The position numbers and the translations under genes are program-made. Below the pieces are notes generated by a model, which saw nothing but the letters and a program-made list of their open reading frames with translations, was not told where the DNA came from and made no database searches. A stretch of 64,000 nt of DNA. Source: an uncultured Alphaproteobacteria bacterium. Lineage in GTDB: Bacteria; Pseudomonadota; Alphaproteobacteria; Micavibrionales; UBA1664. The stretch lies in assembly GCA_943789475.1 (NCBI GenBank), contig CALSUG010000002.1, positions 165,739-229,738 of the forward strand, in the 5' to 3' direction. Shown piece after piece: positions 62,132-64,000 of this stretch; within the stretch, counting starts at the first letter, position 1; every line of letters begins with the position of its first letter.

Positions 62132-64000
62132 ATGGTGGAACAACAATCATCTTTAAATAATATTTGGAACAGTAAACTTGTTTGGCGCATCGCTGTCGCC
62201 TTGTTTATGGTTATTTTGGCCGTGAATACATTGTTTTCTGTTATGAAAATTTCACAATTTCAAAAAGATCGTCTTTATGACCTTCGTGAATTAGGTCTGT
62301 ATTCTATTATTCCATCGTTATCAAATAAGACATTCGATCAATCACGCCCTCCAATTGATAATCGTGGCGCCAATCGTTTGATCTTGATTACACCGATCAC
62401 GGGATTGTCTTATTATAATGTTGGAAAACAAAAAATTGGTGAAGAGGGAGCGGATTTTACCCTTCAGTTATCTAGAACAGGTCAATCACCAAGCCAATAT
62501 TATAATTCTGATGATGGGATTTATGAAATTGTCTATACGCCTGGTGAGTTAGGGGTGTCATATTATGTTGTAGCACAGCTCGATGCACGTCGTATTAAGG
62601 CCGAAATGATGAAAGCGATTCAGTTGGAAATTGTGATTGTTCTTCTTCTTTCATCATTTGTAACATTAGTTTTGATTATTGCACTGTCCAAATGGTTCCT
62701 GGATCCTGTTATTCATTTGTATGATCGATTGTCACGGGCGACAAAAATCCTGAAGATCCACCAAAGCCAGATAAAAGCTTACATGACAAAACAGAAATTG
62801 GCCGTGCGATTGAGGCCGCGGATATCTTGATGGGTAATAATGCGGAAAGTATTAAGCGCATTAAGGCAATGGCGGAAAGCGAGGTAAACCGTCTTGCCTA
62901 TTATGATACGTTAACGGGACTTCCTAATCGAACATTTTTTATTAAAACATTAAAGGAAACTTTGGCAGGGACCGAAGATAATTTTATGGATCGTTATGCC
63001 GTATTAACAATGGATATTGACCATTTTAAAGATATTAATGATACGATGGGACATGCGGTTGGTGACGAAGTTTTAAAAAGCATTTGCACAGCGTTTAAGT
63101 GAAACCGTACCAGATAATGCTCTTGTTGCGCGTTCAGGTGAGGATGAATTTTCAATTATGTTGCCTATCAATGCTGAAATTGAAGAGGCAGAACGTCGTG
63201 CGAATGAAATTGTGGAAGCATTCAGATCTGAAGCCATTAACGTTATGGATGAAAATTTTCAAGTTCGTTGTTCAATTGGTGTTGCTGTATCGCCAGAAGA
63301 TGCAGATATGCCAGAAGATGTGTTGAAATGTTCAGACATTGCTTTGAATCGTGCAAAAGCAGACGGTCGTGATCGTGCAAAGAGATACGACGGGACATAT
63401 ACAGAAGATATTCAAAAGCGGTTTCAAATTTTACGTGATCTTCGTATCGCAATGGATTTAGAAGAGTTAGAGCTTTATTATCAACCACAACTTGATTTAA
63501 AAACGGGCCGTATCACAGGTGCTGAGGCTCTTATCAGATGGTGGAGGCCTGGTGAAAATGGAGCTGGTGGACATTTTGTATCCCCAGTTGATTTTATTCC
63601 TGTTGCAGAACAATCTGGTCTTATTTTACCACTTGGTGATTGGATTATGCGCAAGGCGTGTGAAACAGCAAAGTCATGGTCTGATAGTGGATTGGGTGAT
63701 TTATCAATTGCTGTGAATGTGTCCGGACACCAATTTCTTGAAAAAGACGTTGTACATAAAATTGAACGTACAATGATTGAAACAGGTATCAAGCCTGAAC
63801 AATTAGAAGTTGAAGTAACAGAAACTGTTTTCATGGAAGACACTGAGCACACTATTAAAATGTTGAAGGCCATTCAAGGATTAGGTGTCCCTATTGCCAT
63901 TGATGATTTTGGTACAGGATATTCGTCACTATCTTATTTACAACGCTTCCCAATGGATAAATTAAAAATCGATCGTGCCTTCGTTCGTCACTTGGATGAA
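62132..64000 (+). pseudogene. Membrane-anchored GGDEF-EAL protein, frameshifted, runs past the window
   Basis: A cyclic-di-GMP enzyme. Two membrane helices (LVWRIAVALFMVILAVNTLFSVM near residue 17 and LEIVIVLLLSSFVTLVLIIALSKWFL near 165) flank a periplasmic sensor. After a HAMP-like part, a GGDEF domain (LAYYDTLTGLPNRTFF, MDIDHFKDINDTMGHAVGD) carries the signature as SGEDEF, so the first Gly is Ser. The EAL domain begins LYYQPQLDLKTGRITGAEALIRW and retains VEVTETVFMED, IDDFGTGYSS and LKIDRAFV. One A is missing near 62743 and one extra near 63076; both are homopolymer indels. The gene continues beyond 64000. Confidence 0.85.

Noticed and set aside
1-64000. CRISPR arrays
   Set aside because: No regularly spaced direct repeats with unique spacers and no cas genes were seen.

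Overview
The window looks like a chromosomal segment of an AT-rich alphaproteobacterium. The main reasons are the rho-hemJ-hemE block beside an origin-like intergenic region and the PPSR-CoaE-DnaQ block on its other side, an arrangement known around alphaproteobacterial replication origins (Caulobacter, Rickettsia). SurA-RsmA, HemJ, SCO, ClpS, DsbA and DUF2062 genes fit the same group. The exact lineage (a Micavibrio-like or other deep-branching alphaproteobacterium is possible) is inference only.

Layout. 1-4.75 kb: a DnaJ-type zinc-finger membrane protein, then rho, hemJ and hemE on the minus strand. 4.75-5.07 kb: a candidate oriC with four near-consensus DnaA boxes and a CtrA-like site, where the coding strand switches. 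5.07-7.9 kb: three unknown genes, two of them paralogues. 7.9-17 kb: plus-strand housekeeping genes (PPSR, coaE, a glutamine amidotransferase, dnaQ, rnr, an epimerase, surA, rsmA, an SDR). 17-19.1 kb: a glycosyltransferase and a hydrolase. 19.15 kb: tRNA-Ser(GGA), followed by a 16 kb genomic island (about 19.24-35.40 kb) bounded by a repeat of the tRNA 3' end. 35.4-38.6 kb: an SDR/nitroreductase pair with a divergent HxlR regulator, then EF-Tu. 38.6-56 kb: mixed housekeeping and envelope genes (SGNH hydrolase, CysQ, FlgO-like lipoprotein, clpS, SCO, phoH, rlmE, acpS, two DsbA-like proteins, an M48 protease, lepB, rnc, gpt). 57-64 kb: a PfkB kinase, rpmI-rplT, def-fmt, truA and a GGDEF-EAL protein that runs off the end.

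The island carries a P4-type integrase, an unusual 966-residue protein that joins an RpoH-like sigma factor to a C-terminal winged helix, two AlpA/excisionase-like HTH proteins, an HUH replication initiator followed by hairpin-rich DNA, small regulators, and a metabolic cassette. The cassette has a tryptophan 2,3-dioxygenase-superfamily protein, then a leader peptide with three consecutive Trp codons and a 1:2/2:3/3:4 attenuator, then a TrpD/nucleoside-phosphorylase-fold protein, a HAD phosphatase and a nucleoside hydrolase. A tryptophan-sensing cassette on a mobile island is the most interesting object here.

Caveat: many single-base indels break obvious genes, including the essential L20 gene (three) and fmt (one). 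They cluster at 32-35 kb and 57-63 kb, are mostly in homopolymers, and look like sequencing or consensus errors. Genes called frameshifted below may be intact in the organism.
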